DNA from: Allomuricauda sp. M10
GTDB taxonomy: Bacteria; Bacteroidota; Bacteroidia; Flavobacteriales; Flavobacteriaceae
NCBI RefSeq assembly: GCF_020782875.1
Contig: NZ_JAJGBN010000008.1
Span: forward strand, 42,250 to 106,249
Direction of reading: 5' to 3'
DNA: 64,000 nt
The stretch's first letter is position 1; each line of letters opens with the position of its first letter. The notes beneath the pieces are model-generated. The model was not told where the DNA came from. It searched no databases and saw only the letters and a program-made list of their open reading frames with translations. A program made the position numbers and the translations under genes. This document shows, in pieces, positions 53,360 through 62,229 of the stretch.

Positions 53360-54019
53360 ATGAATTTTACTATCATAATTGCTATTCTGGTGATTTTAGG
53401 GTATATCCTTCCGAAGTTGGTGAAATTTGGGAAACCCGCACCTTCAAAACCGAAAGGGGAATGGCACTATAGAGTGAAGTTTGCCAAACTAAACAAAGAA
53501 CTTTATGAAAAGGCGACTGAAGAGGAAAGGATGGAATTACTCTATTATTTCGTGCAAAAAATTAGACAGAGTGATGACTACGGAATAACTTCTTTACAGG
53601 AAATGCCGGAACCCCTCAAAACTTTTTACTTCATTGATTGTTTGGAAAAGGAAGTCAATAATGGCGGGTTTTTGCAATTTTTCACGAATTCAACAGGTCG
53701 ATATACAGAAGGAACTATTGAAAGTTTAGACAAAATCGGAGCAAGTTTCAACAAAAGTTTGCTTTTAAGTGCAGTAAAGATCCTTGAAAAGCACAATGTT
53801 TCCCCTGAAAGCCTAGGAAATCTTTTAGACAATCATGAGTTACATGAAATTTTTCCGATTGGTGAATTATATCAGAATAAGGATCTAGTAAATGATATGC
53901 ATGAACTTGATAAGCAATTTTACAAATCGGAAGAATACCTTTGGAAATTGAGTTTGACTTATTTTGAAGAGAACAGTCAAGATTTTTGGCCCAAATTGGA
54001 AGAAAAATATGGAAATTAA
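53360..54019 (+). CDS. DUF4375 (DMP19-like) protein with N-terminal membrane anchor
   Basis: 219 residues from the ATG at 53360 (MNFTIIIAILVILGYI). One membrane helix, then a DMP19-like domain with YGITSLQEMPEPLKTFYFIDCLEKEVNNGGFLQFF-type sequence and NSTGRYTEGTIESLDKIGA. DUF4375 is found fused to many bacterial proteins; its function is unknown. It is a single gene 33 bp before the AraC gene. Confidence 0.88.
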   Translation: MNFTIIIAILVILGYILPKLVKFGKPAPSKPKGEWHYRVKFAKLNKELYEKATEEERMELLYYFVQKIRQSDDYGITSLQEMPEPLKTFYFIDCLEKEVNNGGFLQFFTNSTGRYTEGTIESLDKIGASFNKSLLLSAVKILEKHNVSPESLGNLLDNHELHEIFPIGELYQNKDLVNDMHELDKQFYKSEEYLWKLSLTYFEENSQDFWPKLEEKYGN

Positions 54020-54052
54020 GCCACTGCCCAGTATTATGAAAAATAGTTTGCC

Positions 54053-54457
54053 ATGACATTTTACCAAAGTGAGATCCAAAAGATCAAGAACAGTTGTTAT
54101 GCCAATACCACACAGATTCAAAAGGTCGTAGCAACCCGCAAGTATATTGAGGAGCATTTTGACAAGCCGTTGAACCTGGATAGCCTTTCCAATGCTGGGT
54201 TTACGTCAAAATATCATCTGTTGCGACTTTTCAAGCGTTATTACGGACAAACACCCATGCAATACCTAATTGACAAACGCTTGGAAAAATCTAAAAAACA
54301 CCTCAAAAATGGCATGTCCATTTCCGAGACCTGCTATCTGGTCGGGTTTGAAAGTCCAAGTTCGTTCAGTACGCTTTTCAAAAAAAAGTTGGGATCCAAA
54401 CCAAGTACCTTCCAAAAAAAGCAATTTTCACAAAGTCGGTCTATCACTGATTTTTGA
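54053..54457 (+). CDS. AraC-type helix-turn-helix protein
   Basis: 134 residues, only a DNA-binding domain. The paired helix-turn-helix motifs are in LDSLSNAGFTSKYHLLRLFKR and ISETCYLVGFESPSSFSTLFKK, with the typical GQTPMQYL between. No ligand domain, so it may be controlled by expression. The VOC gene starts 32 bp behind it, a common AraC plus VOC neighbourhood. Confidence 0.92.
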   Translation: MTFYQSEIQKIKNSCYANTTQIQKVVATRKYIEEHFDKPLNLDSLSNAGFTSKYHLLRLFKRYYGQTPMQYLIDKRLEKSKKHLKNGMSISETCYLVGFESPSSFSTLFKKKLGSKPSTFQKKQFSQSRSITDF

Positions 54458-54489
54458 TTTTTGGCCAACCAATCCTAAAATCAATTGAA

Positions 54490-54885
54490 ATGAAAGTAAA
54501 AGTATTGAGTATACCGGTCCTTGATCAAACAAAAGCCCTTGCCTTCTATACCGAAATATTAGGTTTTGTAAAGAAAGTGGATGTGCCCTTAAGTGAGGAC
54601 AGCAGGTGGCTAACGGTAGTAAGCAAGGAAGAGCAAGATGGACCCGAAATTTTACTGGAACCATCACCCAAACATTTTGAACCTGCAAAGACTTATCAAA
54701 AATCCCTTTTTGAAGCGGGAATCCCATACACTCAATTCAACGTTGAAAATGCGCAAGAGGAATACGATCGTCTTGCTGCGCTTGGTGTGACCTTCAGCAT
54801 AAAACCTACAGAAATGGGTACGGTTAAGATTGCAGTTTTTGATGACACCTGCGGCAACAACATTCAAATTGTGGAGATGTTGTAA
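54490..54885 (+). CDS. VOC-family (glyoxalase-like) protein
   Basis: 131 residues from the ATG at 54490 (MKVKVLSIPVLDQTKALAFYTE), the normal start of the family; a frame to 54454 exists. Two beta-alpha-beta-beta-beta modules: PVLDQTKALAFYTEILGFV and IPYTQFNVENAQEEYDRLAALGV, with a terminal E in NNIQIVEML as a metal ligand. Substrate unknown; possibly controlled by the AraC protein upstream. Confidence 0.92.
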   Translation: MKVKVLSIPVLDQTKALAFYTEILGFVKKVDVPLSEDSRWLTVVSKEEQDGPEILLEPSPKHFEPAKTYQKSLFEAGIPYTQFNVENAQEEYDRLAALGVTFSIKPTEMGTVKIAVFDDTCGNNIQIVEML

Positions 54886-54967
54886 GACATCAAGATGGAC
54901 TTCAAAAGGGCATGGTAACTTTTTCTCCCCCATGATTTTCCTATATTTGGGACCATAGCTTACAAAT

Positions 54968-56230
54968 ATGGACCAACTACCTTTTACCGACGATACCGTA
55001 ATATTCGGACTGCTTTGCCTTTGTTTGGGCTTCGTTTTTTATACTTCATCCATTAAGACCGGATTCTGGGGAAAGTTTTACAATGTGGTGCCCACGGTGC
55101 TCATGTGCTACCTATTACCCGCCATTTTGGCCAGTGTGGGCATTGTGGACGAATCTTCCTCCAAGACCTATTCGGTAGCCAGTCAATACTTGCTGCCTGC
55201 AGCTTTGATCTTGATGACGCTAAGCGTTGACCTCAAGGCCATTTTGAACCTGGGATCCAAGGCCCTAATCATGTTTTTAACGGGAACTGTGGGTATCATC
55301 ATCGGCGGTCCTATTGCCATATTGATCGTTTCCATCTTTTCGCCAGAAACCGTTGGCGGTGCAGGCTTTGATGCCGTTTGGCGCGGCTTGGCCACTATTG
55401 CCGGAAGTTGGATAGGTGGTGGTGCCAACCAAACAGCTATGCTGGAGGTCTTCAAATTCAACCAAGACAATTATGGAGGCATGGTCCTCATTGATATTGT
55501 TGTTGCCAATCTTTGGCTGGCAGTTATCCTTTTTGGAGTGGGCAAAAGCCAAAAAATTGATAAGTGGTTAAAGGCCGATACTTCCTCCATTGAGGAACTT
55601 AAACAGAAAGTATCTACCTATACCGCAAAAATTGCCCGGGTTACTACTCTACAAGATTTTATCATGATTCTGTTTTACGCATTCGTTGGGGTGGGCATCT
55701 CCCATTTTTTAGGGCATCACTTTGTGGTGTTTCTTCAGGATAATTTTGAAGTGATCCGGGATAAGGATAAAATTCTTTCCTCCCTTGGTTCCGAATTTTT
55801 ATGGGTAGTGCTTTTTGCCACATTGATAGGCATCGGATTGTCTTTTACCAAAGCCAAAAACTACGAAGGGGCCGGGGCCAGTAAACTGGGTGGCCTGTTC
55901 ATCTATATTTTAGTGGCCACCATCGGTATGAAGATGGATTTGGGCAAGGTCATGGAAAATCCAGGACTTATTGCCATCGGACTAATTTGGATCAGCATAC
56001 ATGCCCTATTAATGATTTTGGTTGCCAAGTTGATCAAGGCACCTTACTTTTTCCTTGCTGTGGGCAGCCAGGCCAACGTGGGTGGAGCGGCATCTGCCCC
56101 GGTTGTAGCGGCAGAATTCCATCCATCCCTTACCTCAGTGGGCATACTTTTGGCCGTTTTTGGGTATGTGGTGGGCACCGCAGGTGCCTATTTATGTGCT
56201 TTGTTGATGGAAGTGGCCTCCAAAGTTTAA
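54968..56230 (+). CDS. DUF819-family membrane protein
   Basis: 420 residues, about 10 hydrophobic helices. Family landmarks: VFYTSSIKTGFWGKF after helix 1, ATIAGSWIGGGANQTAML in the middle, and SQANVGGAASAPVVAAEFHPSL toward the end. Related to the YjcL/DUF819 proteins, thought to be transporters; the substrate is unknown. No neighbour gives a hint. Confidence 0.92.
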   Translation: MDQLPFTDDTVIFGLLCLCLGFVFYTSSIKTGFWGKFYNVVPTVLMCYLLPAILASVGIVDESSSKTYSVASQYLLPAALILMTLSVDLKAILNLGSKALIMFLTGTVGIIIGGPIAILIVSIFSPETVGGAGFDAVWRGLATIAGSWIGGGANQTAMLEVFKFNQDNYGGMVLIDIVVANLWLAVILFGVGKSQKIDKWLKADTSSIEELKQKVSTYTAKIARVTTLQDFIMILFYAFVGVGISHFLGHHFVVFLQDNFEVIRDKDKILSSLGSEFLWVVLFATLIGIGLSFTKAKNYEGAGASKLGGLFIYILVATIGMKMDLGKVMENPGLIAIGLIWISIHALLMILVAKLIKAPYFFLAVGSQANVGGAASAPVVAAEFHPSLTSVGILLAVFGYVVGTAGAYLCALLMEVASKV

Positions 56231-56271
56231 AAAGTTCAGAAGTTTATTGATATTTGCCGAGCTAAAATTTA

Positions 56272-56970
56272 ATGATGAAACGGATATTGTTCGTAATGCT
56301 TTTGGGATTGGTTGTTGTTTCTTGTGAGAAGAACACCGAAAATACCATGACCCTCACTGGAAATATTAAAGGCCTTAAAAAAGGGACCCTATACTTGCAA
56401 CAGGCCAAGGATTCTACCTTAGTGGTGTTGGATTCCTTGGAAATCAATGGGGATGGCAGCTTTACATTTACCGAAGAGGTGGAAAATCCAGACATCTATT
56501 ACTTATACCTCAACAAAAAGGACAATAACGACATTAATGACCGTATTACCATTTTTGGTGAACCTGGATTGATTACGGTTAAAACGTCATGGAACACTTT
56601 TGATACCAAAGCGGAAATCACCGGTTCCAAGTCACAGGAAAAAATGGAGGAATTCTACGATATGGCTTCCAAATTCAATATCAAAGAGTTAATGCTGGTA
56701 CAACAGGCCGGTTTGCCCCAGTTTCAAAATGATTCCTTGGCTTTGGATTCACTTCAAAACCAAATTGATCAAAATACCATTAGGAAATACAGGTATGCCC
56801 TTAACTTTGGATTGCACAATGGCGATTCTTATGCCACTCCATACTTGATGTTGGCGGAGGCAAGCCAAGCCAATCCAAAATATTTGGATTCCATTTATAA
56901 AGGACTTAGTCCAGAAGTGGCGGAATCCAAATATGGGAAAATGTTGAAGGAGCTTTTGGACCAGAACTAG
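56272..56970 (+). CDS. DUF4369 lipoprotein
   Basis: 232 residues with a lipoprotein signal (Cys about 18 in VVVSCEKN). The N-terminal DUF4369 domain (about 26-130, MTLTGNIKGLKKGTLYLQQAKDS) is usually the front part of TlpA-type thiol proteins. Here there is no thioredoxin domain behind it, only a helical region. Two ATGs stand in tandem at the start (56272, 56275). It ends overlapping the convergent 90-aa gene by 4 bp. Confidence 0.85.
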   Translation: MMKRILFVMLLGLVVVSCEKNTENTMTLTGNIKGLKKGTLYLQQAKDSTLVVLDSLEINGDGSFTFTEEVENPDIYYLYLNKKDNNDINDRITIFGEPGLITVKTSWNTFDTKAEITGSKSQEKMEEFYDMASKFNIKELMLVQQAGLPQFQNDSLALDSLQNQIDQNTIRKYRYALNFGLHNGDSYATPYLMLAEASQANPKYLDSIYKGLSPEVAESKYGKMLKELLDQN

Positions 56971-57239
56971 CCTGCCAAACTATTCAATTGGTCTACCAAT
57001 TCGGTAGCTTTTTCTTCCAATTCGTTGCGGATACTCCTGAAGTGGGCCTTGCGGTCTTCCACATCTTTTTTGTTGACCTTGTCCATCAACTCATCAAAAA
57101 TGTCGATGGCCTTGTCAATGATCACGGTTCCTTCTTCGGATTCCTTATTACCATCACCTGCTTCCCAAATGTAAACGGCCTCGATAATATCTCCGAGTAC
57201 AAAATTGATATCTTTCTTTAAATCGCGAATACTTGCCAT
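56967..57239 (-). CDS. conserved-looking helical protein, 90 aa
   Basis: Not recognised as a named family. 90 residues, all-helical and acidic: MASIRDLKKDINFVLGDII start, VYIWEAGD, then KAIDIFDELMDKVNKKD and a long C-terminal helix with ELEEKATELVDQLN. No signal peptide. It lies 26 bp behind manA and is probably last gene of the idi-queD-manA unit. A coiled-coil role in the cytosol is the only inference. Confidence 0.72.
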   Translation of the reverse strand: MASIRDLKKDINFVLGDIIEAVYIWEAGDGNKESEEGTVIIDKAIDIFDELMDKVNKKDVEDRKAHFRSIRNELEEKATELVDQLNSLAG

Positions 57240-57265
57240 ATCAGTGTTTTTATTAAAGGTACTAA

Positions 57266-58234
57266 TTAAATGGTCACTTCTAAAAGTTTGGCGCCTTTGG
57301 TTTCAATTTCAACCTTGCCGCTCATGGCTGGCACCAATATCGTTTCTCCCCTTTTGATTGAGGCTCTACCCCAATCATTGGAAATGGTCGCACTTCCTCC
57401 AACGCACATATAGATCGTAAAAGAATCCCTATCGGAAACATCTTGCTTCATGGATTGGGAGAGTTCTATAAAATTGGTCTTGAAATATGGGCAATCCACC
57501 ATTTCGTTCACCACATCGGTTTGAGCGGAATAGCTTACTTTGAAGTCATCTTTCTTTTTATAATCGATGGCATCTACGGCCAAACTGGTATGCAGCTCCC
57601 TTAAATTGCCATTTTTATCCCTTCTGTCAAAATCGTAGACCCTGTAAGTAACATCGGAAGTCTGCTGGATTTCGGCCAATAGTACACCGGCCCCAATGGC
57701 ATGGATTTTTCCGGTATTGATGAAAAAGGTATCACCCTCTTCCACTTCTTCATAGTTCATCAAATCCAAAAGGGAACCTTCTTGCAGACTATACACATAT
57801 TCTTCTTTTTCCACATCCTTATTGAATCCTACGATCAATTTGGCCCCGGGATCGGCATCCATAATGTACCACATTTCGGTCTTACCAAAAGAATTGTGTC
57901 TTTGTTTGGCCAGCTCATCATTCGGGTGCAATTGAATGGAAAGGTCCTGTTTGGCATCAATGAATTTTATGAGAATAGGAAACTCATCCCCAAAACGATC
58001 GGTAACGCTTTTACCCAAAAGTTCCTCACCATGGTTGGCGATAAGGTTATTCAAAGATGTTCCAGCCAACGGTCCGTTGGACACTTCGGAAATATCACCG
58101 GGCACCCCAGAGAGCTCCCAACTTTCGCCGGTAATATCACTTTCGATGGTTTTGCCAAGTACATCTTTTAATTTGGTACCGCCCCAAAGACGTTCCTTTA
58201 AGATCGGTTTAAATTTTAAGGGATATAATTCCAT
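57266..58234 (-). CDS. manA: mannose-6-phosphate isomerase, class I
   Basis: 322 residues, the short bacterial class I form. Zinc-site motifs: LSIQLHPNDELA and, further on, IHAIGAGVLLAEIQQTSD; the ELHTSLAVDAI segment also fits the family. It interconverts fructose-6-phosphate and mannose-6-phosphate, feeding GDP-mannose and glycan synthesis. It overlaps queD by 1 bp and is part of a coupled operon. Confidence 0.94.
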   Translation of the reverse strand: MELYPLKFKPILKERLWGGTKLKDVLGKTIESDITGESWELSGVPGDISEVSNGPLAGTSLNNLIANHGEELLGKSVTDRFGDEFPILIKFIDAKQDLSIQLHPNDELAKQRHNSFGKTEMWYIMDADPGAKLIVGFNKDVEKEEYVYSLQEGSLLDLMNYEEVEEGDTFFINTGKIHAIGAGVLLAEIQQTSDVTYRVYDFDRRDKNGNLRELHTSLAVDAIDYKKKDDFKVSYSAQTDVVNEMVDCPYFKTNFIELSQSMKQDVSDRDSFTIYMCVGGSATISNDWGRASIKRGETILVPAMSGKVEIETKGAKLLEVTI

Positions 58235-58641
58235 TATCCTGAATAGGTTACAAAATTTCGTGGGGTTTCATAGAGTACTACCTCCAATTGATTTTCTGGG
58301 TTGATGAGTGGTCTCAATTTATTCCAAATAACCACTGCAATATTTTCCGCTGTCGGGTTCAGATTCTTGAACTCGGGTACATCGGTATTCAAATTCTTGT
58401 GATCCAAAACTTCTATGACATGCTCTTCGATCATTTCCTTCAAAACCTTAAGATCCATCACAAATCCGGTTTCTTGATCAATTTCCCCAGTAACACTTAC
58501 GATCAGGTCATAGTTGTGTCCATGAAAACGTGGGTTGTTGCATTTACCGAAAACCTCCTGGTTCTTGGCATCGTCCCAATCGGGTCTATGAAGCCTGTGC
58601 GCTGCATTGAAGATAGCCTTTCTACTAACCTTTACTTTCAT
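58234..58641 (-). CDS. queD: 6-pyruvoyl-tetrahydropterin synthase / QueD family
   Basis: 135 residues. Start RKAIFNAAHRLHRPDWDD with the first zinc histidine, then FHGHNYDLIVSVTG with two more zinc histidines. The metal and active-site residues for the PTPS/QueD fold are therefore in place. The enzyme makes 6-carboxytetrahydropterin for queuosine, or sepiapterin-type pterins; which cannot be told. It overlaps idi by 4 bp and manA by 1 bp. Confidence 0.92.
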   Translation of the reverse strand: MKVKVSRKAIFNAAHRLHRPDWDDAKNQEVFGKCNNPRFHGHNYDLIVSVTGEIDQETGFVMDLKVLKEMIEEHVIEVLDHKNLNTDVPEFKNLNPTAENIAVVIWNKLRPLINPENQLEVVLYETPRNFVTYSG

Positions 58642-59171
58642 GTTGTGGGAATGTTTTGCATGAGATGATCATAAAAACGTTCAAAGATAATCTTGAACCA
58701 TGCGGTGTATTGATCTGGATTTTCTTCAATATCCTTTTTGATATCCTCCGGAAGCATCCATTTCCAATCCGCAACTTCATCTGGATTGATGTTCGGTTCT
58801 CCAAGGAAGGTACCCATCATCACATGATCAAATTCGTGTTCCGTAAGTCCGTTGTCAAAAGGTGCTTTGTAGATGAAGGAAAAGAGTTCCTTCAGTTCTG
58901 TGGAAAAGCCCATTTCCTCCATCAACCGGCGTTTACCGGCATCAACATTGCTTTCGCCGTCCCTCTGATGACTGCAACAGGTGTTGGTCCACAATAAAGG
59001 CGAATGGTATTTGTTCTTTGCTCTTTGCTGAAGCATGGTTTCGCCTTTGTCGTTCATCACAAAAACGGAAAATGCCCTGTGTAAAAGGGCTTTCTCGTGT
59101 GCTTTCATCTTGGGCATAAGACCAATGGGTTCATCGGACTCGTTCACCAATATCACATGTTCCTCTACCAT
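58638..59171 (-). CDS. idi: isopentenyl-diphosphate delta-isomerase, type 1
   Basis: 177 residues. Start MVEEHVILVNESDEPIG is the standard one. Nudix-like fold with metal-binding and catalytic residues: catalytic Cys in TNTCCSHQRDGE, then the Nudix-type helix KRRLMEEMGF and the Glu pair at EHEFDHVMMG. It balances IPP and DMAPP for isoprenoids, including the carotenoids made by the operon at 6-10 kb. A -7 box 4 nt before the ATG suggests a leaderless or nearly leaderless transcript. Confidence 0.95.
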   Translation of the reverse strand: MVEEHVILVNESDEPIGLMPKMKAHEKALLHRAFSVFVMNDKGETMLQQRAKNKYHSPLLWTNTCCSHQRDGESNVDAGKRRLMEEMGFSTELKELFSFIYKAPFDNGLTEHEFDHVMMGTFLGEPNINPDEVADWKWMLPEDIKKDIEENPDQYTAWFKIIFERFYDHLMQNIPTT

Positions 59172-59175
59172 GCTG

Positions 59176-59183
59176 CAAAAATA
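59176..59183 (-). promoter_or_regulatory. -7 box of the idi operon
   Basis: Minus-strand TATTTTTG (TAnnTTTG). It ends only 4 nt before the idi ATG at 59171, so the transcript would begin at or very near the start codon. Confidence 0.4.
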
Positions 59184-59226
59184 TGACCTTTGAAGGACAT
59201 AGACGGTAGCAGGTTCTTAAATCTTC

Positions 59227-60180
59227 CTAAAAGAAACGTGGGGATTTTAGGTTTCCGATATTTCTGATGAAATCGTATCGCAAAATGATTTCAAAAGAGC
59301 CATCGTTAAAGGTAGCAGCTCCCAATTCGGTGATTTCCCGATCGTAGGCCATACCTACCATAAACTGGTCGGACAACATAAACCCGATAAGTCCGCTGAA
59401 GGCAGCATCCCATCTGTAGGCCAATCCACCAATAAATTTTTCGTTGAACATGAAATTTGCCGATACATCCACTTGCAAAGGTGCACCTTGGACAGCCTTG
59501 GTTAACAAGGTGGGCTTGAATTTCAAGAACGGGTTCAAGTCCCAAACATACCCTGTGATCAAATACAAATTGATCTGCTCCTTGGCCGTAGAAACGGATG
59601 AAGAATCGAAGTGCGTGGTCTCCAAAATTCGGGGTGCCGACAATCCCACATAAAATTCATCTGTGTGGTAATAGACCCCTGCTCCAATGTTGGGTGAAAA
59701 TTTATTTTGGATATCTTGTTGCGATTGTAACTGTGGATCTACCTCAAATTCATCCAATTCAGAATACCGGATGTCCAACATATGGGCACTTCCCTTTAAA
59801 CCGAAGCTCAACCTGCCTTCAAAAGAAGTCTGGATGGTATAGGAAAAGTCCACATCAAAATAAGTTTCCGAAGTAGGTCCGATCTTATCATTTACAATGG
59901 AAAGACCCAATCCAACCCCACGGTACCCAACCGGTGCATGAATATTGAATGTTTGGGTTTCCGGTGCGCCATCCAAGCCTAACCATTGATTGCGGTACAA
60001 ACCGGCAATGCTCAAATGTCCACGAGATCCTGCATAGGCCGGATTCACGCTTACCGTATTGTACATGTACTGGGTATATTGTGCATCTTGTTGCGCCTGA
60101 AGACTTCCCAGTCCCAGCACAAGAAACACAAGCAACCATTGGATATTTCGGTTCAAAATCATTTTCTCCACAGTAATCAT
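59227..60180 (-). CDS. PorP/SprF-family type IX secretion outer-membrane protein
   Basis: 317 residues (ATG 60180, or 60162 for MILNRNIQWLL, which gives a neater signal peptide ending SLQAQQ). After it, the PorP/SprF hallmark: DAQYTQYMYNTVSVNPAYAGSRG, then beta-barrel strands with YRNQWLGLDGAP and the end IILRYDFIRNIGN. Such proteins help specific type IX cargo reach the cell surface. It lies 5 bp behind a CHU_C cargo gene, the classical arrangement for SprF-like partners. Confidence 0.93.
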   Translation of the reverse strand: MITVEKMILNRNIQWLLVFLVLGLGSLQAQQDAQYTQYMYNTVSVNPAYAGSRGHLSIAGLYRNQWLGLDGAPETQTFNIHAPVGYRGVGLGLSIVNDKIGPTSETYFDVDFSYTIQTSFEGRLSFGLKGSAHMLDIRYSELDEFEVDPQLQSQQDIQNKFSPNIGAGVYYHTDEFYVGLSAPRILETTHFDSSSVSTAKEQINLYLITGYVWDLNPFLKFKPTLLTKAVQGAPLQVDVSANFMFNEKFIGGLAYRWDAAFSGLIGFMLSDQFMVGMAYDREITELGAATFNDGSFEIILRYDFIRNIGNLKSPRFF

Positions 60181-60185
60181 TTTGC

Positions 60186-62207
60186 TTATCTGTTAATGTA
60201 TATGTAGCCCGAAAGCTGTTTCATGTTTCCTCCCATATCCTCGTAATCCAGCACATAGAAGTACGTTCCTACGGGAAGTTTGTTGTCCTGGTCAACAGTG
60301 ACCCTACCTTGCGAGGTACCGTCGAACACGTTGCCACTGGTGTTGTATGCTCTGGTTTGATAGACCATCACACCCCATCTGTTATATATTCTTACTGTGT
60401 TGTTTGGGTAATTTTCTATTCCGTTGATGGCCAATACATCGTGCACACCATCGCCGTTCGGAGTGATCACATTGATCACATCAATTTCATCTAAAGTTGT
60501 TTCACCAAGATCTGGATCCAAATAATTTGGCACTCCATCACCGTCGGTATCATCATTGGCGTAATTGCCATCTTGATCAAGGTCTTCATCAATGGTTTCA
60601 ATACCATCGTCATCATCATCGGAGTCCCTAAAATCTGGAATACCATCAGAATCCGTATCCGGTAATAACAAGCTTGGCTCGTCCATTTCATCGTTCACAT
60701 CGATATCGATGACCGTTTCGCCTTCATAACCATCGTCCAAACCGTCATTGTCCTTATCCGAACCAATGAAGGTCACTTCTGGAATACCATCGTGGTCATG
60801 ATCATGTCCTTCAATAGCATCGGGAACATTATCATCATCACTATCCAAATCCACATAATCGGGCAAGCCATCATTATCGGAATCAACAGGAATCAGTCCA
60901 ATATTGCCATCGAGTTCATAGGCATCATCAAGTCCATTCGCATTGGCATCCACCAAACTTGGAGGAATATAACCCAAGGCCAATTGTGCTTCCACGTTAT
61001 CCGGAATTCCATCATTGTCACTGTCTATATCCAAATAATCTGGGAATCCGTCACCATCGGTATCAGTTGGGTCGGTTGCTGGATCATTATCGCCATCGGC
61101 GTTCAAATCCTCAAAACTATCCACAATTCCATCATTATCACTATCCAAATCCACTCCGGAAGCGTTGACGATTATCGTAATGGTCGCCGTATCACAATTT
61201 CCATTGGTATCACAAACGGTATAGTCAAAAGAATCGGTACCGTTGAAACCAGGATTTGGAACATAGGTAATATTGTCATCCGAAGGATTGTTCGGTGTGC
61301 CATTTTCATTCAGAATGATTGTGCCATTGGCAGGATTGGTCGCAGTAATGGTCCCTGATGTTGGGATGTCATTATCATTGACACGCCATGAAATGACCAC
61401 ATCCGTATCGATATCCGTAGAGACCGAATCATCATTGGTATCCACAATCGGCAACACATCAACGGTTACCGTAGCGGTGCTACAATCGCCAAAACTGTTG
61501 CAAATGGTATAGTCAAAGCTATCGCTTCCGTTAAAATCAGGATTTGGGATATAGGTCACTGCATCATCCGATGGATCATTAGCCGTACCGTTATCATCGA
61601 TGGAAACTGCTCCATTGGATGGCTCTGTAATGGACAACGTTCCTGTTGTGGGCAGATCCGAATCATTATCAAAAATAGGAACCACAATACTTTCGTCTTC
61701 GTTAACAGCAATCAGGTCATCCACCAAATTTGCAGCCTGACTCATACAAACCACCGTAAACCTGGGTAATGCCGAACTGTTCCCTACTTTGGTTATGGTC
61801 GCCACATATCTTGTCACCGTTTGGGTACTCGTAACCGTGGGTCTGGCCTGATCTCCACTGACCGCTGGGCTCCAACTTACGGTTGCCCCTGAAGGAATGC
61901 TGGCAGAAATATCCAGAGTTACCTGATTGTTGGGAGCATTACAGTCTGTTAGAATGAAGTAACCTGTTGCATTGGAACCACAAAGGGTACCATCATAAGT
62001 GGCAAAGTAAATTCCCGGCTGGGTAGCTTCATAAAAAGAGTTGGTCCCTAAAACGGTAGCCAAATCCGAAGCTTCATACCATCTGTAATTGTTCTCATCG
62101 CCAGTGTTGGGCGCCTGGAGCAAAAACTGGGCAGTTGCCATGTTTGCTCCAGCAAAAAGAAGGAACAAACCAATGAGTAAAGACCTGTATGGGGTTGTTG
62201 AATTCAA
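60186..62207 (-). CDS. type IX secretion cargo with Ca-binding repeats and CHU_C (type B) domain
   Basis: 673 residues, starting at a TTG (62207) since a stop precedes it and no usable ATG is near. Signal peptide (about 1-27, ATAQ). Two copies of an Ig/cadherin-like module (about 165-250 and 260-348) share NPSDDNITYVPNPGFNG-like wording. Then a long series of DSDNDGI-type Asp-rich repeats (350-575). The last about 90 residues form the type B sorting domain: VITPNGDGVHDVLAINGIENYP, VRIYNRWGVMVYQ, then PVGTYFYVLDYED. Exported to the cell surface by PorP/SprF-linked type IX secretion. Confidence 0.92.
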   Translation of the reverse strand: MNSTTPYRSLLIGLFLLFAGANMATAQFLLQAPNTGDENNYRWYEASDLATVLGTNSFYEATQPGIYFATYDGTLCGSNATGYFILTDCNAPNNQVTLDISASIPSGATVSWSPAVSGDQARPTVTSTQTVTRYVATITKVGNSSALPRFTVVCMSQAANLVDDLIAVNEDESIVVPIFDNDSDLPTTGTLSITEPSNGAVSIDDNGTANDPSDDAVTYIPNPDFNGSDSFDYTICNSFGDCSTATVTVDVLPIVDTNDDSVSTDIDTDVVISWRVNDNDIPTSGTITATNPANGTIILNENGTPNNPSDDNITYVPNPGFNGTDSFDYTVCDTNGNCDTATITIIVNASGVDLDSDNDGIVDSFEDLNADGDNDPATDPTDTDGDGFPDYLDIDSDNDGIPDNVEAQLALGYIPPSLVDANANGLDDAYELDGNIGLIPVDSDNDGLPDYVDLDSDDDNVPDAIEGHDHDHDGIPEVTFIGSDKDNDGLDDGYEGETVIDIDVNDEMDEPSLLLPDTDSDGIPDFRDSDDDDDGIETIDEDLDQDGNYANDDTDGDGVPNYLDPDLGETTLDEIDVINVITPNGDGVHDVLAINGIENYPNNTVRIYNRWGVMVYQTRAYNTSGNVFDGTSQGRVTVDQDNKLPVGTYFYVLDYEDMGGNMKQLSGYIYINR

Positions 62208-62229
62208 ATCGATGCGTCTTTAATCATTA

